DNA of 64,000 bases from Thalassia testudinum (lineage: Eukaryota > Streptophyta > Magnoliopsida > Alismatales > Hydrocharitaceae): contig JAZHRO010000055.1 of assembly GCA_037157565.1 (NCBI GenBank), positions 41,137,001 through 41,201,000 on the forward strand, read 5' to 3'. The notes below the pieces were generated by a model. It ran no database searches and was not told the origin of the DNA. It saw only the letters and a list, made by a program, of their open reading frames with translations. Below, piece by piece: positions 45,714 to 57,660 of this stretch. Positions within the stretch are counted from its first letter, which is position 1; the number at the start of each line of letters is the position of its first letter. The position numbers and the translations under genes are program-made.

Positions 45714-45905
45714 CTAGTTGGAAAAATCCTAAGCTGAGAGGCTTAGGTAGTGGTTTTCACCCAATTTGAGTTTTCACTACAAATCTAGGTGTTATTTATG
45801 CTTGATTCTTTTGTGGATTGATTTGTGCTTAATTCATTTGAATTTTAAAGCAATACTATTCACCCCTCCTCTCTAGTATACTATTAAGATCCATAGGCAC
45901 CCTCA
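45714..45905 (+). repeat. Sirevirus A 3' LTR, last part
   Basis: It resumes CTAGTTGGAAAAATCCTAAG and ends GGCACCCTCA, followed by the GCACT target duplication. Confidence 0.88.
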
Positions 45906-45910
45906 GCACT

Positions 45911-47734
45911 AATTGCATTAATCCTTATATGAAGGGGTTAATTACGGATGCAAGTTCATTCAGGGAAGGACAACTTTATTAAGCTTCACATCAAATGCCA
46001 TCTTAATATGTGTGGCTTCCACCAAGAAAAAGAAAGGAAGGAAATAAAATTGATGGATGTAAAACCATCGCCACCTCTTAAATGTCTCTGCCTCCCTCCA
46101 ATTTGAGAATCACCACTCGTCCGCTTCCTTTTCTGATATCTCTCTCTTTCTTTCTCTCTTTATAAACAAGGAAGGAGGTGGCTGGGTAGAGATATGTCTT
46201 CCTCTACAGTGGAGGAGAGCCCTCTCTCCAAGCACAGACCTGACCACGACCGCGACCACCACCATGTCTCGCCCACGACATTCCTATCACTGCGGTCGGT
46301 GGTGATAGCATCAGAATCCACAACCGCGATGACTCGTCATCGACTGTGTTCGCCTCAACAACTAGACCACACCACCGCAGACTTCACTCGACTAGGACCA
46401 CCGTTCTATTCTCCTCGACTGTGTTTCGACGTCACCCTTTCAACAATAGTTGGCATGCAACATCATCGACCGTTCACCTCCTCCATAGCAACAACCACCT
46501 CAGGTTACGTGATCACTGGCTCCCCTTCGTTTCAGTCATTCGGGAGCCTTCCCGGATGTCCGGAAAACAACGTCCACTCCTGCCGCCGCATGTGCATGCC
46601 ACGCACCACCGCTAGCCTCCTTTCTTCTTCTACGCTACCTACACCCTCATTGCACGCCATCGACGTTGACCATCAACAGCAAGTCGTGTGCACCCTCGCA
46701 CGCAACTCACGCGGCCACACGCCATTAGCCCTTGTGTGGGACCACAGCCCCGCACACCTGCAATCGCCTGCAACCCTCAACCTCCTCACATGTAGGATGT
46801 AGTAGCAGAAGAAAACCTCACCACTACGCGGCCACGCCCTCACGCGACCATGCCATCGTGCGGCTGACCACTACCACCTCCTTTTCCTCTTCTTCTCCGC
46901 CGACAAAGGAGGAAGCCAACAAATCGCCGGCCTCTCCATGTGTAGCTGACATCTCCGGCCATGAAACTTCACACCATAGATGCCAACATGCTTGCCTACA
47001 TCCTTTAGACAACCACGATTGCAGTCGCATTGAACGGCCGCCGTATCGCTATCTAGAAAGCCTTTACTCCGACCGGCGACCACCAACCACCGTTCTATGT
47101 GCCACCACCATCATTAGAAGGCCCTCATCGCAACCAACCTCCACCGAGCTCCGCACACCTGACAACGGCCTCCTCTTCGCACACACACAAGGGGAACAAA
47201 TGCTCTATTTTGGGTCCTATTAATATTTGCATCTCCATGCCATTGTCGACTTTAGATTTTTGGATTTTTGTTATTTTATTGAGGTGAAAATTGTGGTAGC
47301 ACCCTCACATTCTAGCATTATTATTCAACTCTTTCCGATCACCTTGATTACATGAAATTGGGATTCAGATTTACACTTGAGTACACATACAATTGAAAAT
47401 TACATGATCTACCACTACACATACATTGTTCACCTATTTGGTGATTTGATTTATTTATGTGAAATTTACATAAATAGCCCTTAATTTCTCTATAAATTGG
47501 AGATTCACATTCAGAGCAGCATATCTGTTGATTGATTTGACGAATATTTCTGCGAATATGATTGTTACATATTTATGATTGTATTGGTTTGTTCCTCCCT
47601 ATGGATACGATTTAATCCACTGTAGTTAGTTTTATTGATAAATATTTTTGATTTGGGATTTTTCCACCATGCAATTTGTACTACGATGACGTATTTTTCT
47701 GATACATCATCTGACAAGGGAAAATTCCCCTTCA
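45911..47734 (+). repeat. W 3' LTR, main part
   Basis: It continues from 13600. The TATA box TATAAAC is at 46161, preceded by a CTCTTTC-type pyrimidine run. The GC-rich stretch after it (46194-47200) contains a 202-codon plus-strand ORF without known domains. The 3' part matches 4809-5482. It ends CCCCTTCA. Confidence 0.85.
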
Positions 47735-48338
47735 GGGGGCCCTGAAAATCAGGTGCATGGAGAAGATATGTAAAGAGAGGATATGGAAAGTCTGGGAGGT
47801 TCTGCAGTTGGAGAAAGAAGTGACGTGGAGTTGGCGGTGTGTTAGGATTGGGAATGGGTCCGGGTGGTTATTTCGCTACCAATATAAGGGATCAGTTGTG
47901 AATGCATCGTATGTGAGTGCACATAGGTGGTGACGGTCAACAGAAATTAAGATTGTTTTCTAAACATCTTAAGTATGAAATTGGACATCTGATGTATATG
48001 CCAGACGTCTAAAATGATAGATTAGGTAGGAAGATAAGGTGACATTGGATTTGGATTATGTAGGCTTAGGTTGTAGGTATAGGTCCTAGTCTAATTGGGA
48101 TTTTGAAGTGGAAATTGGGTTAAGGATAGGTGGGAGAGGCGTGAATGGCACCACGAGCCATCTTCTCTATTTATTCCTGCAACCAAAAGAAATTCACACA
48201 ATTATTTAAATAACATAACGAATTATGTAATCCTAGGACATGCATTTATTTTGTAACCAAATGCAAATATTAATACAATCTAAAATGTAGGAACTACCAA
48301 CTTAGGTTAAATATTAATCCAATAAATTGAACTCATCA
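47735..48338 (-). repeat. LTR fragment of element K
   Basis: The sequence ends AACTCATCA two bases before a tract-like TACCTCGATGC and the conserved hairpin, so it is the start of a minus-strand 3' LTR. W was inserted in it, removing the rest from view. It contains a lone GCCAGACGTCT (48001). Confidence 0.55.
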
Positions 48339-50124
48339 AATACCTCGATGCTTAAGTTTTGCTAGTCCCTAGCAAAAGTGAAAAATACATGTAAGGTGTA
48401 TGATTCATGCTATCATGAGAGTGACAAAAGATTTCTTCTTTCCTTATTCCAAAACTTTAGAAATCCAGACAACTGTGAAAATGAAGTGAAAGTAACCTAG
48501 GCAATAGATCCAAGTGAAAATCCAACCTACATTTAAAGTTCATACTTGAGCCTTGGTAAAATTCTATTAGGATAGGCAACTTCTTCCCTCGGGGATAAAG
48601 AAGAAAATAATCTGTGATTTGACCTTGACTTTTTGGCTTGGGTAGAAGATGCCTGAGTCAAATGGATTCATATTTGGTCGCTCACACTGATCTGGTGCTA
48701 CATGTAATCTAGTACTGCAAACTCTAGATCTCTAGACTATCAAATAAGTCAACCTAGAGAGAGGCTAAAAACTGTGCTCCCTTTGAGTTCCTTTGTGCTC
48801 ACACACTCTCCCTCTCTCTCTATTTTTTTTTTGGAGAGCTCACAATCTCACCAAGTGTGTAGAAGGACTCAATATTTAGTGGACTCACAAGGCATCAACA
48901 CTTCGATCATAATTCTGATAACCTTACAACTATGTTAGAATTCTTCAACCAGTATTCGGGCGATCAAAAATATTGAAAAGTAGGTATGGGTCATATTTGG
49001 TGGATCACAATGGGTGTTTTTGTTGCCTCAATGACATCGATACATGATGAAATCGACACCAAGAAATAGCTATGAACTCGAACTCTTTTTTTTTTCTTTC
49101 TTTCTTTTTCATTCTTTTTCTCTCTTTGTTTTTTTTTTTTGCTCATAACTACCAACACAACACAACACGACTCAAACTTTCATTCATGAGGCATTATTGG
49201 GGACGATGTTTAAGAGGATATTGTGTGGCTTATTTGGTAGAAGTGCTTACTCTTAGCACTGGGGAGGGATGGATAGGACAAGTGTATTTCTGACCTTGGC
49301 ACTAATACCCTCCTTCAGCCGAGGATTTTATGGACGGTTGTAACCATTCACCATAGTCATAATTTTATTAGAACTTAATCTTTGCGTATCTGCCTTATTT
49401 GGTGGTTCTCAGGAATTCACACACAATGTTCGCACGTAAGAATTGAGAGCGAAAACTATGCCTCACTCTAAGGTCTCATCATCCAATTATCCAGAACTTA
49501 AGAGTCCTTGCACTAGACTTAGTGCACTAGTAGACACTCTGCTTTCACCTCATAAATGGTTGGTGAAACTAATAGAAGATAGTTTTCCTAACTCCCTAAC
49601 TCACTATCTAAGGGTTTAGGAAAAGAAGCAATGCTTCTTTTCGACAAAGTAAAAATATTTATTGATTTTCATAAAAGATCCATTACCAAGTCTATGTACA
49701 AGTGAAGTAAATGTACTGGTTCTAAACTAAGAAACAATTTAAGAAGAAAATATTCAATGAAACCTCCTTGGTAAAGATCTGCTGCTAGGGATTAACCCAT
49801 TCAGTTCAAGAAAACAAAAGAGAATTTTTTTTTCAAAAACTAATGCACCTAACCTAAATGGATGTAATTATTTATAAATGCCATAAACAACCACAGGTTA
49901 TACCCCCCCATGCCTAAAATTGACAATGTCCTCATTAAAAAATCAAAGACATAAAAGAATATCACCTGAGGAGGCATTATTCTATATGTTGGGTTGCCTC
50001 CCAACAAGCGCTGTAGTTATGACGGTAGCCAGATGGGTGGAACCTGGAAATCAAGTTGTATATACAAGTGGACTGGCCCTACAAATGTGCGTAACAAGGC
50101 GGGCCTAGAAAATAGGTGGTCGCA
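48339..50124 (-). other. 3' internal region of element K (Tat/Athila type)
   Basis: Hairpin arms TTTTGCTAG / CTAGCAAAA (48357-48377) follow the tract. A T/C-rich run lies at 49085-49140. CCCCCCATGCC with TGACAATGTCCTCATT (49904 on) matches Y1 at 21026. GGTTGCCTCCCAACAAGCGC (50000) is a block often seen after pol in Athila-like elements. No coding region remains; it is cut by the next LTR. Confidence 0.6.
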
Positions 50125-51805
50125 TGATGAGTGTGATTTCGTATGCGAAAAGATTTGAGTTAGAAAACTCGTCGTCATAGTCCATAGAAATCCACTACCA
50201 GATAAAATTTATACTGAAACTCAAAGTGAGTCCTGGGTCGAACATAGAGAGGTGAACACTTGGTATTGAAATCTGCACTTTGATTTTATTTATTTTTGTT
50301 GTTTTTATCTTTTGAAAATTTTTTGGTATTTTTATAAGACAGAATATCAAGTGGGATAGTTGTTATCTAATCTACTCTAACAAAACAAGAGAAAGAGAGA
50401 GAGCAGGGGGGAGAGAACAAATCTATATATAAAATATCAACAAATGTTTGCTACAATGGAGAAAAGAAAACTATACGAGAGAGCGATAAAAGATACAGTG
50501 AGGTGAGAAGAATCCCCTTCGACGGTTGCTTGGAGGACGACTCGCTTTGACGATGACTGGAACGAAGGTGGCGAGAGGCTGGATGAAGAAGAACAGCATC
50601 GAAGGAAGGAGGACGGGGTGGGATGGTGTCGCAGCGAGGATCTTCTTCCCGAAGGTAGTAAGAGGATGGCCACGGGATGCTCCATGAAGGAGGTGAGAAG
50701 CGGGGAAAATATTTGATTTTCTACTCTAAAGTAGTATCTCAGGCTTGGGATAAGCTCTCTATAGAGCCGTTGAGGTGGTGAGGGAAAGAAAGGAAGAGAT
50801 CATGATGGATGGAGGGGTGTAGGTCCTTTTATAGTGGAGGAGAAGAGGCAAAAATCCATCCATGGGCTATAGCGACATTCAAGTTATTGCTGAAGATTTA
50901 TGCAAGCGTTGCTAAAAGCCAGCTGGTGCTCACACACGTGCGTGCTACACGCGTGCATTGCTGGCTTTGGGGAGGACGATTGGCAGTCGTTGGATTGGAA
51001 GCGGATGGATGAGATGGAGAGGGGATCATGTGCTCAGATGACATGCTAGATGGCACGTCAAATGGAGCGTTGGTTAGCGCGTAATCGTGCGGTTATGATC
51101 GCATCACGTCATGAAGTCTCCGCCGCTTGATGACCATCCAACAGACACAATCGAATAATGCATGCACTTGTGAAATTAGGCCATGGTTGTGGAAGTGTCA
51201 CGTTTATGAATTTCCGTGGCGTGGTGGAGGCAGCTTCTCGGTCGTTGGATCTTGATCCAACGATCAAGATTTCTTCATGAAGATGCTCCTTAGGGGTGAG
51301 CGGTGGCTGCAGTCGGTCTTGGGCGGCTCTGATGGCGCCATGTGGAGCCATCATGGCCGTCTATTTTCTTTGCTTTATAGGTGGCACTACGGACATCAGA
51401 TTGGGTCGATTGTCGTATCGTTAGGCTGCGATCATCGATCTGGATCCATTCGTATGGTTGGATTTGTCATTTGAAGCTCTGAATTGCATCACCTAGTCCC
51501 TTGGCCATTGATCTTCCTTGGACTGCATAATGTGCTACAGGACTTTGATCAAGACGATTTCGGAGGCATTGGACTCCGATCTTTTGTTTGATCAGATCTG
51601 TACAGTTGGATCGTCAATCTGAGGCCTCAAGGTAAATCTCCTTCTCTCCTAGCCACAAAAGGACGCAAATTATCCTAAAATTTATATAAACTATTCTAAA
51701 TGTAGGATGATGCATGCTATGCAATATTTATAATATCTAATGCATCTCTAAGCTTAGGAACATGCATAAATAGGTAATTTAACCAAAATGAATGTGTATA
51801 CATCA
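50125..51805 (-). repeat. Y-family LTR (Y5), possibly solo
   Basis: The ends are TGATGAGTGTG and TATACATCA, with the GTCCTGGGTCGAACATAG U5 block and a minus-strand TATA (ACTATAAAAGGACC near 50835). No primer site lies to its left, so it is not an intact 5' LTR. The flanks TCGCA and CCGTA differ by two C/T changes and may be a decayed target duplication. I do not see the tRNA-like segment here. Confidence 0.6.
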
Positions 51806-52817
51806 CCGTAGATGTTGGCGAGTTGATGATGCAACGTGATTCCAAATGCTCACCAAAAGACATGAAAACAAAGAACCTTGTAGACTGCCTGGAGAGGTCT
51901 AGGAAAAAGAGTAGCATGACAAGGGACCTCTCGAAACAGGAGTGGAAGATAACAAGGGTCCTCCAAAGTAGGTAGGGTGTTAAAAGATATACGCACAATT
52001 ATTTCAAACCCTTGAATGGCGAGACTAAAAGTACAAGCATCAATCCATACTCGCCATTCCACTTGGGAATGTATTGGCCTGATATGCTCCCCAGAAAGAA
52101 TGTATGTGAGCAGAGACCTGAGTCAAGGATTAGGTAAGGAGTCTACAGTTTGCTTGAGTGATTGGGTGTTAATGTCTTAAGGCCAGCAAGTTGCCTCTTA
52201 AGGCTGGTAGGAACTCAAGCGGATGCACTTAACGTTCCCTGACATTGCTACCTCTTAAGGTCCGTGAGCCACCTCTTAGGGCTGGCATGAACTTAAGCGG
52301 ATGCACCTCATGATTCCTCATAATGCCGTCCCCTAAGACAAGCAGTCACCACTTAAGGTCAAAAAAAACTAGGGCACCCACCCCCATGTTCCAACAAATA
52401 TAATGCCACCTCCTAGGGCCAGTAGGAACTCGGGCCGCTTAAGTTTTAACCACTTCACTCTCAGCAGCATCTACTAATTGGAAGATGACCTCGCCTCACA
52501 ACGACGATAGGAACTTGGGCTCTTATGCCCCAAGTTCTGCCTAACATAGCAATGACACACACTCAGACTTCAAGTAATAGAAATACGAGCACCTGCACTT
52601 AGCTCTCGTTGCCTCCTAAGTTCGGCCCTCATTTGTTGCCACCTCCTAACATCGGCAATCTGAAGTGTCCTCTCGCCCTTTCTCCGTTCCCTAGAAGGAT
52701 ACCAGGGGTACAGTCAACCAGGTTGACGTGTAGCGGTATTATGCCCTACAGCCACGCTGGCTAATCTTCCCTTACCCGCATACGAAAATGATAGACCCAA
52801 CACAAAAAAGAGGAGAG
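51806..52817 (+). other. Element V, left part with degenerate CCTCTTAAGG repeats
   Basis: Units with CCTCTTAAGG, GGTAGGAACTC and GGGCTC recur from 52173 to about 52700, spaced irregularly. They are the same unit as the 62-bp array at 57661. ORFs on the minus strand (51717-52062) have no motif I recognise. V is interrupted here by Z2. Confidence 0.5.
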
Positions 52818-52822
52818 GGTCT

Positions 52823-54345
52823 TGTTGGTGCTAGAGCACCATGATCATTTATTTTGATGATAACAAAACACGTGTTACTTAACATTTGCACTTGTAGTCT
52901 TAGATTTTAGGTTAATTGCAAATGGAGACGTGTTTAGATGGAGTTTGAGCTCGCATCCATGACGGATTAGAGGAGCTTGACAGAGATCAGAGGAGCTTCG
53001 CGAGGAGCGATAGCCTGAAGAAGTGTGAAGACAAGAATAGGATAGATTTTCTTTTATCTTGTTCTATGTAATTTTGTTTCTTTGTTTTGCTTTTTATTTC
53101 TTTCTTAGATCTTATGTTAAAGAGCTTCAAAGAACCCTTAAAGTAGTCCTAGGAATACCTGCACAACCCTAGGATACTTAGGGTTTCTGTAGAGAACTTA
53201 GAAAACCAAAATAGGGTTCTGACAGCCTAATCAGCCGTCTAATCTGAAAATCAGACGTCTGATAGTGACTTTTAAGACATCTGACTGTTGACTCAGATGT
53301 CCAATAACTTAGGCTGGACTTTATAGCTTCTGTTTGATGAAATCAGATGTCCAGACCTTAGTCCAGATGTCTGTTGTTTGTGCCAGACGTCTAATTAGTG
53401 GAACATTGGCTTCCTATACAAACATTGAGGGAAATGACCATAGAGGACCCCAGACGTCTGATATGTGACCGTTTCGCCTCGATTGACCCAAAATCTCCTT
53501 TGTAAGATTTTCTAGCCATTAAACTATCTTGGGAATCCATTTCCGCAGTACAATAGGTTTTCAAATGTCCAGACCTAGGGCCAGACGTCCTGTATGTTGT
53601 TTGATGGCCATACACTAGAACCCTGTTTAGGTCTGAACCAAGTCAGGAAAGAAATCTGCCTAGAATCAGATGTCTGACTTAGTTCCTAGATGTCTTAAAC
53701 AGGTTTTCCAGACATTTGATACCCGAACCAGACGTCTGATGACCCTGTCAGAATCATGTTTGATTTTGATTATGGCCTATTTTGCCTTGGGTTCAACCCC
53801 AACGGCTATGGAAGCTTTCTAAGGGATTCTAAAGGCTTTCTAGGCCCTCTATAAATAGAGGAGGACCCTTGCCTTGCAGATATACACCAAGACACACCTT
53901 GAATAGCATTTCCACATCTTTTGTGTCCAAATAAGGAAGAATATCATTCTTAAGTGCTGTTGCTCTCCTAGTTCATCAAGCCCACACTTGAGAGCACCAC
54001 ATCCTTCAAGCACCCACTCTCTCACTAAAGATTTCGAGAGTGTCGTGCCATTGCGTAGTTTACGCACCCATGTCATCACGCCGATGCATTTTCACCTGAG
54101 GGAAGATTCTTAACCTATAGTAGCTAGTTTCATTTATATACTTTGTTGGCTCTATAGGTCTATTGTACTTTTTTTTGTTGGGTATTCGCTTTGCGAATTC
54201 CCGTCTCCTTTGTGAGACAAAATCTTCCTTGTGAAGAGGAGGGCTTGTGTACATTGTGAGATTGCTCAGTTTTTTGAGATTGTTATCATTTTATTCCGCA
54301 TTTTATACGTCATGCATATCTCAACCCCTCCCGTAGGGATTTACA
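52823..54345 (+). mobile_element. Sirevirus-like solo LTR Z2, TSD GGTCT
   Basis: GGTCT lies at 52818-52822 and 54346-54350; the ends are TGTTGGTGC and GGATTTACA. It is 1523 bp with no internal region. It is homologous in reverse to Z1 (3112-4808). ORFs inside (53391-54254) are chance frames. Confidence 0.88.
53231..53857 (+). promoter_or_regulatory. Z2 U3: repeated CAGACGTCTG words and TATA box
   Basis: Exact or one-to-two-base variants of CAGACGTCTG occur near 53231, 53251, 53274, 53294, 53344, 53363, 53383, 53451, 53571, 53581, 53667, 53686 and 53729. The core GACGTC contains ACGT. The TATA box TATAAATA is at 53850-53857, 110 bases after the last word. Confidence 0.7.
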
Positions 54346-54350
54346 GGTCT

Positions 54351-57300
54351 CACCTAGTCAGGCGGGAGTGACTTAGCCAAGCCACAACAAGAGGCTAAGC
54401 TGAAGTAAGAAAGCTGGCTGAAATTGGTTTTATTAAACTCCTATGTTAGATGCATCTCTTGAAGGAGGCGGCGGCCCTGAATGAGGCATGTGCACGAGCT
54501 TCACCAATAAAACCTACCCTAAAGCTCCCTTACCAAGGATGGGCACTGGAGAACTCTTGCGATGGACGATTTTGCCCAACCCCCATAGGGGACTCGTAGG
54601 GAGTACTACCAAGATCAACCTTGCCCCAGTTAATGGATTTCCTACCGCAAGTAGATGTAGGTTTGTCTCAAGATAGAACCACTCCCTTTTCATAAGATGG
54701 TCGCTTACACCCCAACCCTAAGAAGGGGTTGGATTTCCTACCGCAATCAGATGAGGGTTTGTCTCAAGACATAACCACTCCCTTTTCATATGACAGCCGC
54801 TTACACCCCAACCCTAAGAAGGGGTGTGCTCGAGCTCTCATACAAAGAATTTTGAAGGCCCATAGTGTCCAATAGAGAGAGGAGTAGACTTCGACAAAAT
54901 CCACGCAACTATGGCCCTTGAGCATAAGAAAAGGGGCCTGAGGTAACATCGGCAAGCCCAAGTCTCCTCCTCACTCCTCCTTGAAAGCTATACGTTGGTA
55001 GCTCGTTGACAACAACTGACTCCGGAGTCGACTATTACATAGTATTCAACGGACTTGGACATTTCACTTTGAAGTTGGCTAGTCAAGTAGGAATTCCCTA
55101 CCCCCTCCTCATGCTACCTCATAAGGGAAACCTTTCAAATGGAGGCACTCAGGAGAATCGCTCTCAGCCCGGCTATTCCAGGAAGGACACCTCTGAGATC
55201 CCAGCTAGGGCACCAGCATAAAAACTACGTGTGCAAGAGTACTAACTACTGCTAGATGTCACTCGACATCACTTCCCGCTTGGAGAGTTAGTGCTAGTCC
55301 TGGCATTCTCTCCCTAAGATGGGCCATGTCGATAACACCCACCCCTCTCTATAAGTGGGTCACGACTGGGACAATGGTTTGCCCTACAGCCGACACAGTT
55401 ATATCCTGTGTTAGGCAGGGATGGGTGGATAAGGTATTAGGCAAATGGTTGGGCCGCAAAGCATACAGGAAGACTCCCATAGACCATACTCCTATTTCTA
55501 GCCAGGCATACGACATGGATGCCCAACCAAAACTATGGGTGGCCCTCCCTACGGGCACACCCTTATGCCTTGCCAGCAAACAACCAGGTTAAACAAAATA
55601 AGAGGACATCAGCCATCTGCAGTAGACAGGTCGGCAACCAAGAAGTGTTTAGAAGCATGCTAGAGTAGGTGGAAAGGGACAGGCCTCCATACCAAGACAT
55701 TCGAGTGGAAAATTAAACACCCCATGAAAGGGTTGAAACAAAATTCCAAAAAGTTGTCCACGCGACTCTTACGGAAAAAAACTCTTAGGCAGCAAAACAA
55801 TCTCTTGAACTTGGCATACAAGCAAATTCATTATGAAAGGACAACAGAAGCAAGAAATAAAAGCTTGCCTTTTTTATAAGAAATATTGCCTGTTACATTT
55901 CCCGGGATCGTCACCCCCAGTTGACTCACAAAAAAGAAAGGCAAAAAAAAGGGGGTTAAATTGATAATGAACATACAAAGATAACGGCAACACCACATGT
56001 CAGGACTCGGTGGCTTCATCCCCAATCTTCGAAAGGCTAATTGGCCATTATGGTATTCTCACAGCGATTGGAGGACCTGGCTTGGACGCCCCCTCTTCAA
56101 GAGATGGTATTTTACAACGAGCTCCAACACAAGTGCCCTCCTGCTCATGTCGTCCATGAGCTGTTAGGCCTCGAGAGGGCCAGACCTCAAGCTCTCTACC
56201 ACTCCATAGTAGAGGATTTTCCCACTTCCAGGACATGCACCTCCTTTTTCAGAGGATGAATGATCAAATGGGAAGCCCGCAAGTGCTTCAACAAGTCTTG
56301 GTAGGGCATCACGACCACCTCGTGACTACCCTTGAACCTGGTGAGTCTCAGTCAGCCGGAGTAGCTCGAAGGTGCTGGAGTACCCTCCAATCTATCAAAG
56401 AGGTACCCGACCTAGTCGACGCTACCTCCCTGGATATGAGGCCTTCAGCAGGCCCTTCCACGAAGGATCCCAAGATAGACCCAATTGTCTGGGTGATCGT
56501 TGCAGGGGCCATCTGACTAAAAGAATCCGCTCCTACCATCACCCTCGTTGAGCTTCGCCCCACATGAGGAACCACTAGTAATAACAGCTCCCGCTCCACC
56601 CTCATGGATTCACCAAGGGAACTGAATAGGATGGCAGAGATGTTGAACCTTCACAAAGGAACAGCCTCCACCCAAGCCCCGAGCGACGTGTCTATGACCC
56701 GATGTCTATTGGGTAGTCCAAGTAGACCTAAAGGGGACAACAACCCCACTGGGACATCCTTCGCCTCATCCTCGCTCGGGTCCGGAAGAGCGGACGTAGC
56801 TGACTCCTCAACGAATGTCTTGCTAGGCTCTCCCTGAGGACTCTTTGAGGGAACCTACTCCGCCTCCTCTTTGCTTCCTGCCTGCTTCCTCTTGAACTCC
56901 TCAAAAATAAGAGGACCCCCTCTTCTTCCCTTGCCCCATGAGTCACCCCCACACGAGACAAGTCCCATAATGGGAAGAACCGTCGAGACAGCCAAAGTTG
57001 TCTAGTTGGATAAATAGCCCAAAGGCTACAACAAAAAATGAGTCAAAACAAATTTTAAAGAGACAAAAAAAGAGGGCGATCGAGCGTACCTTTGACCATA
57101 AAACATAGGCACAACTCAAAATAGGAAATGCCTTGATAGGCATCCCACTGACAAAGATCCCAAAACCTTCGTCTTAGACCATGCATTGAATAGGGGGAGC
57201 AAACTGTATTTTCCTTTAGGCCTGGACATAGCCATTGTCCGACCACTCCACCAAATAGGCATGCCCAACAATAAAAACTCGAGTACAAGAACAAGCGAGG

Positions 57301-57660
57301 GCAAAATTCCCTCAGAGCAACTTCGACATAATAGAAGGTTGGAAGGGCATGAACTCCGATCATACCCCCAACCTTTGTTTATAATCCCTCCCTTAGGGCG
57401 CTTATACCACTACCTCAGAGCGTGAATTCCCTAGGGGCAAAATCCCCCAGGATACAATGCAAATTCCACAACAGCATTCCCAGACTGACAAAATCATTGA
57501 TCAATATCCTGCACATTACATCACCTCACGTATACATCCTGACTCCACATAAGCATCGGTTGCCTCACTAATAGGCATGACATTCGAGGTAATGACCTCA
57601 CATCTCAACAACAAGAAAACCCCCGTCTTGTCCAACTACATGGCAAAAAAATTTCTGGTA
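54351..57660 (+). other. Element V, middle part, no domain recognised
   Basis: About 3.3 kb, moderately GC-rich, with many short ORFs on both strands (for example 56041-56837 plus and 56348-56961 minus), none with a motif I can name. CAAAAAAGAGG-type purine tracts and frequent stops suggest a decayed element body. It could be a degenerate gag region of a Ty3/gypsy element or something else. Confidence 0.4.
54635..54828 (+). repeat. Tandem duplication, period 96 bp, two copies
   Basis: GGATTTCCTACCGCAA starts at 54635 and again at 54731. Both copies run through CCACTCCCTTTTCATA and CGCTTACACCCCAACCC to AAGAAGGGG. Confidence 0.85.

Larger units (their letters stand above)
13601..45905 (+). mobile_element. 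Sirevirus-type Ty1/copia element A with nested insertions
   Basis: GCACT flanks both ends (13596-13600 and 45906-45910). Own parts: 5' LTR (13601-14483 plus 30359-30467, 992 bp), Met-type primer site, gag, partial pol, a downstream ORF relic, three G-rich purine tracts, and 3' LTR (37482-38288 plus 45714-45905, 999 bp). Three separate insertions inflate it to 32.3 kb. The Sirevirus assignment rests on the gag type, the repeated GGGGGAGA tracts, the extra ORF after pol and the palindromic words in U3. It is dead: gag and pol have many stops, and the end of RT plus RNase H is gone. Confidence 0.88.
4809..47734 (+). mobile_element. Non-autonomous Tat/Athila-type Ty3/gypsy element W, multiply interrupted
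   Basis: Parts in order: truncated 5' LTR (4809-5482), tRNA-Asp primer site (5485-5502), leader, one long gag-like frame (6788-11356 with solo LTR T inside), 3' non-coding region, hairpin plus polypurine tract (13435-13474), and a 3' LTR split by the Sirevirus complex (13475-13600 and 45911-47734). The last 674 bases of the two LTRs align: both have ACTCCGACCGGCGAC at one end and GAAAATTCCCYTTCA at the other. No protease, RT or integrase motif is present between the LTRs apart from those of the inserted elements, so W could not move by itself. The 5' flank is lost at Z1. The right flank is element K's LTR. Confidence 0.8.

Noticed and set aside
46194..47223. 202- and 163-codon plus-strand ORFs rich in His, Thr, Ser and Pro
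   Set aside because: They are part of the W LTR after its TATA box. The 5' LTR copy of the overlapping part (4809 on) does not keep the frame.
55000..57430. A host gene or second transposon coding region in element V
   Set aside because: Many ORFs of 60-100 codons occur on both strands, but none is longer, shows exon-like order or carries a recognisable motif.
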